From Candidatus Bathyarchaeota archaeon (GTDB lineage Archaea > Thermoproteota > Bathyarchaeia > Bathyarchaeales > DTEX01), in assembly GCA_026414245.1 (NCBI GenBank), contig JAOAJJ010000060.1, positions 1 to 6,813 of the forward strand: a stretch of 6,813 nt of DNA, written 5' to 3'. A program made the position numbers and the translations under genes. This document shows positions 5,993 through 6,813 of the stretch, piece after piece (position 1 is the first letter of the stretch; the number at the start of each line of letters is the position of its first letter). The notes below the pieces were generated by a model, which saw only the letters and a program-made list of their open reading frames with translations, searched no databases and had not been told where the DNA came from.

Positions 5993-6813
5993 ATGATGAA
6001 GGTTGCAGATAAATTTGAGAAAATAAGCGAGCTAGCCCGTAGAAGAGGCTTCTTCTGGCAGTCATATGAGATTTATGGTGGCGTAAGTGGCTTTATTTGC
6101 TGGGGGCCGTTTGGCGCCGTTATGAAGCGGAGAATAGAAGACAAGTTCAGGGAAATTTTTCTTAGGCGGCTAAACTTTTATGAGGTTGAGACGCCGATAA
6201 TCGCTCCGGAGCGGGTTTTCAAGGCTTCTGGACATGTGGAGCACTTTAAGGAGCCTATGGTTGAGTGCACTAGATGTGGGAGGAAGTTTAGGGCAGACCA
6301 TCTTCTTCAGGATATTGCAAAGATGAGTTCGCAGGAGACCGATAGGATGGGGCTGCATGAGATTAAAAGTGAGATCGAGCGCTATAATATTAGATGTCCG
6401 GAATGTGGCGGAGTATTCTCTGAGCCAAAATACTTTTTAACAATGTTCCAGACGAGTATCGGTCCATATTCCGATAATGTCGGCTACGGGCGCCCGGAGG
6501 CAGCTCAAGGAATATTTGTCGAATTTAAGCGCCTTTATGAGCAGGTCAGGGAGCGCCTACCGATAGGTTTCGCCCAAATAGGTCACGCGCTGAGAAACGA
6601 GATATCGCCTAGGCAGGGTCCAATAAGGCTTAGGGAGTTCACGATAATTGACTTAGAGTTCTTCTTCGATCCGGAGGATGCGAGATGCCCGCTTTTAAGC
6701 GAGGTTATAGATGAGAAATTAAGAGTTGTCTTAGCTAAAAATAGGCTTAGTGGCGATGAGAGCCCTGTGGAGTTAACTGTGGGGGAGATGGTGGCTAACG
6801 GCTACATTACAGT
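5993..6813 (+). CDS. glyS: glycyl-tRNA synthetase, archaeal/eukaryotic type (class II), 3'-truncated by window edge
   Basis: This enzyme attaches glycine to tRNA-Gly in the cytoplasm and belongs to the single-chain dimeric archaeal/eukaryotic GlyRS type, not the bacterial alpha2beta2 type. The frame stays open to the window end, giving 273 residues. The family is usually about 550-600 residues, so roughly the N-terminal half is present. Seen: the N-terminal IYGGVSGF (27-34); motif 1 region VETPIIAPERVFKASGHVEHF (65-85); a zinc-binding set C92-x2-C95 and C135-x2-C138; the GlyRS sequence GRPEAAQGIFVEFKRL (166-181); and motif 2 RNEISPRQGPIRLREF (201-216) with the ATP-binding arginine. Motif 3 and the anticodon-binding domain lie beyond the window. 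One oddity is that the usual YDYGP-like segment after IYGGVSGF reads ICWGPFG (35-41). The start is ATG 5993, supported by the GGTGG site; 5996 is possible. Confidence 0.95.
   Translation, partial: MMKVADKFEKISELARRRGFFWQSYEIYGGVSGFICWGPFGAVMKRRIEDKFREIFLRRLNFYEVETPIIAPERVFKASGHVEHFKEPMVECTRCGRKFRADHLLQDIAKMSSQETDRMGLHEIKSEIERYNIRCPECGGVFSEPKYFLTMFQTSIGPYSDNVGYGRPEAAQGIFVEFKRLYEQVRERLPIGFAQIGHALRNEISPRQGPIRLREFTIIDLEFFFDPEDARCPLLSEVIDEKLRVVLAKNRLSGDESPVELTVGEMVANGYIT

Noticed and set aside
6170..6358. Minus-strand open frame inside glyS, and a similar one at 4397-4585 inside elp3.
   Set aside because: Antisense to strongly conserved enzyme sequence; no independent support.
1..6813. CRISPR array, tRNA, rRNA, transposase or phage genes, toxin-antitoxin pair.
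   Set aside because: No regularly spaced repeats, cloverleaf-like stretches or matching protein motifs were found on either strand; nearly all sequence is accounted for by the listed genes.

Overview
The window reads as a piece of an archaeal chromosome from an anaerobe that uses the archaeal Wood-Ljungdahl (acetyl-CoA) pathway. The evidence is an archaeal-type acetyl-CoA decarbonylase/synthase (ACDS) corrinoid subunit, nickel-maturation proteins, an archaeal-type Elp3 and glycyl-tRNA synthetase, TATA-box-like promoters with purine-rich upstream elements, GGTGG-type ribosome binding sites, and heavy use of AGG/AGA and ATA codons. The exact lineage cannot be fixed without a database. A TACK-type lineage such as Bathyarchaeia, or a euryarchaeal methanogen relative, would fit.

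Left part (1-3041, + strand): a tightly packed operon enters from outside the window. It runs from the 3' part of cdhE (corrinoid iron-sulfur protein large subunit), through a flavoredoxin-like FMN-binding protein and a CooC-type nickel-insertion ATPase (TTG start), to a small 8-Cys ferredoxin-like protein. Two gene junctions carry inverted repeats that overlap the next gene's ribosome binding site, which may couple translation.

Middle part (3112-4185, - strand): a convergent two-gene unit, cooT then a second cooC. The CooT protein is only 65 aa and starts at 4185, not at the longer open frame's first Met at 4266. A GGTGG ribosome binding site and the hallmark Met-Cys start (nickel ligand Cys2) support this. 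The window thus holds two different CooC proteins, one CooT, one ferredoxin and one flavoprotein beside cdhE. It looks like a compact maturation and reductive-activation island for CO dehydrogenase/acetyl-CoA synthase.

Right part (4326-6813, + strand): two translation genes, elp3 (radical-SAM/acetyltransferase for the wobble uridine of tRNA) and glyS (class II glycyl-tRNA synthetase, cut by the window end), each with its own candidate promoter. They appear functionally separate from the ACDS locus, although Elp3 consumes the acetyl-CoA that ACDS makes. No tRNA, rRNA, CRISPR, insertion sequence or phage feature was seen, and no gene-free stretch exceeds about 140 bases.
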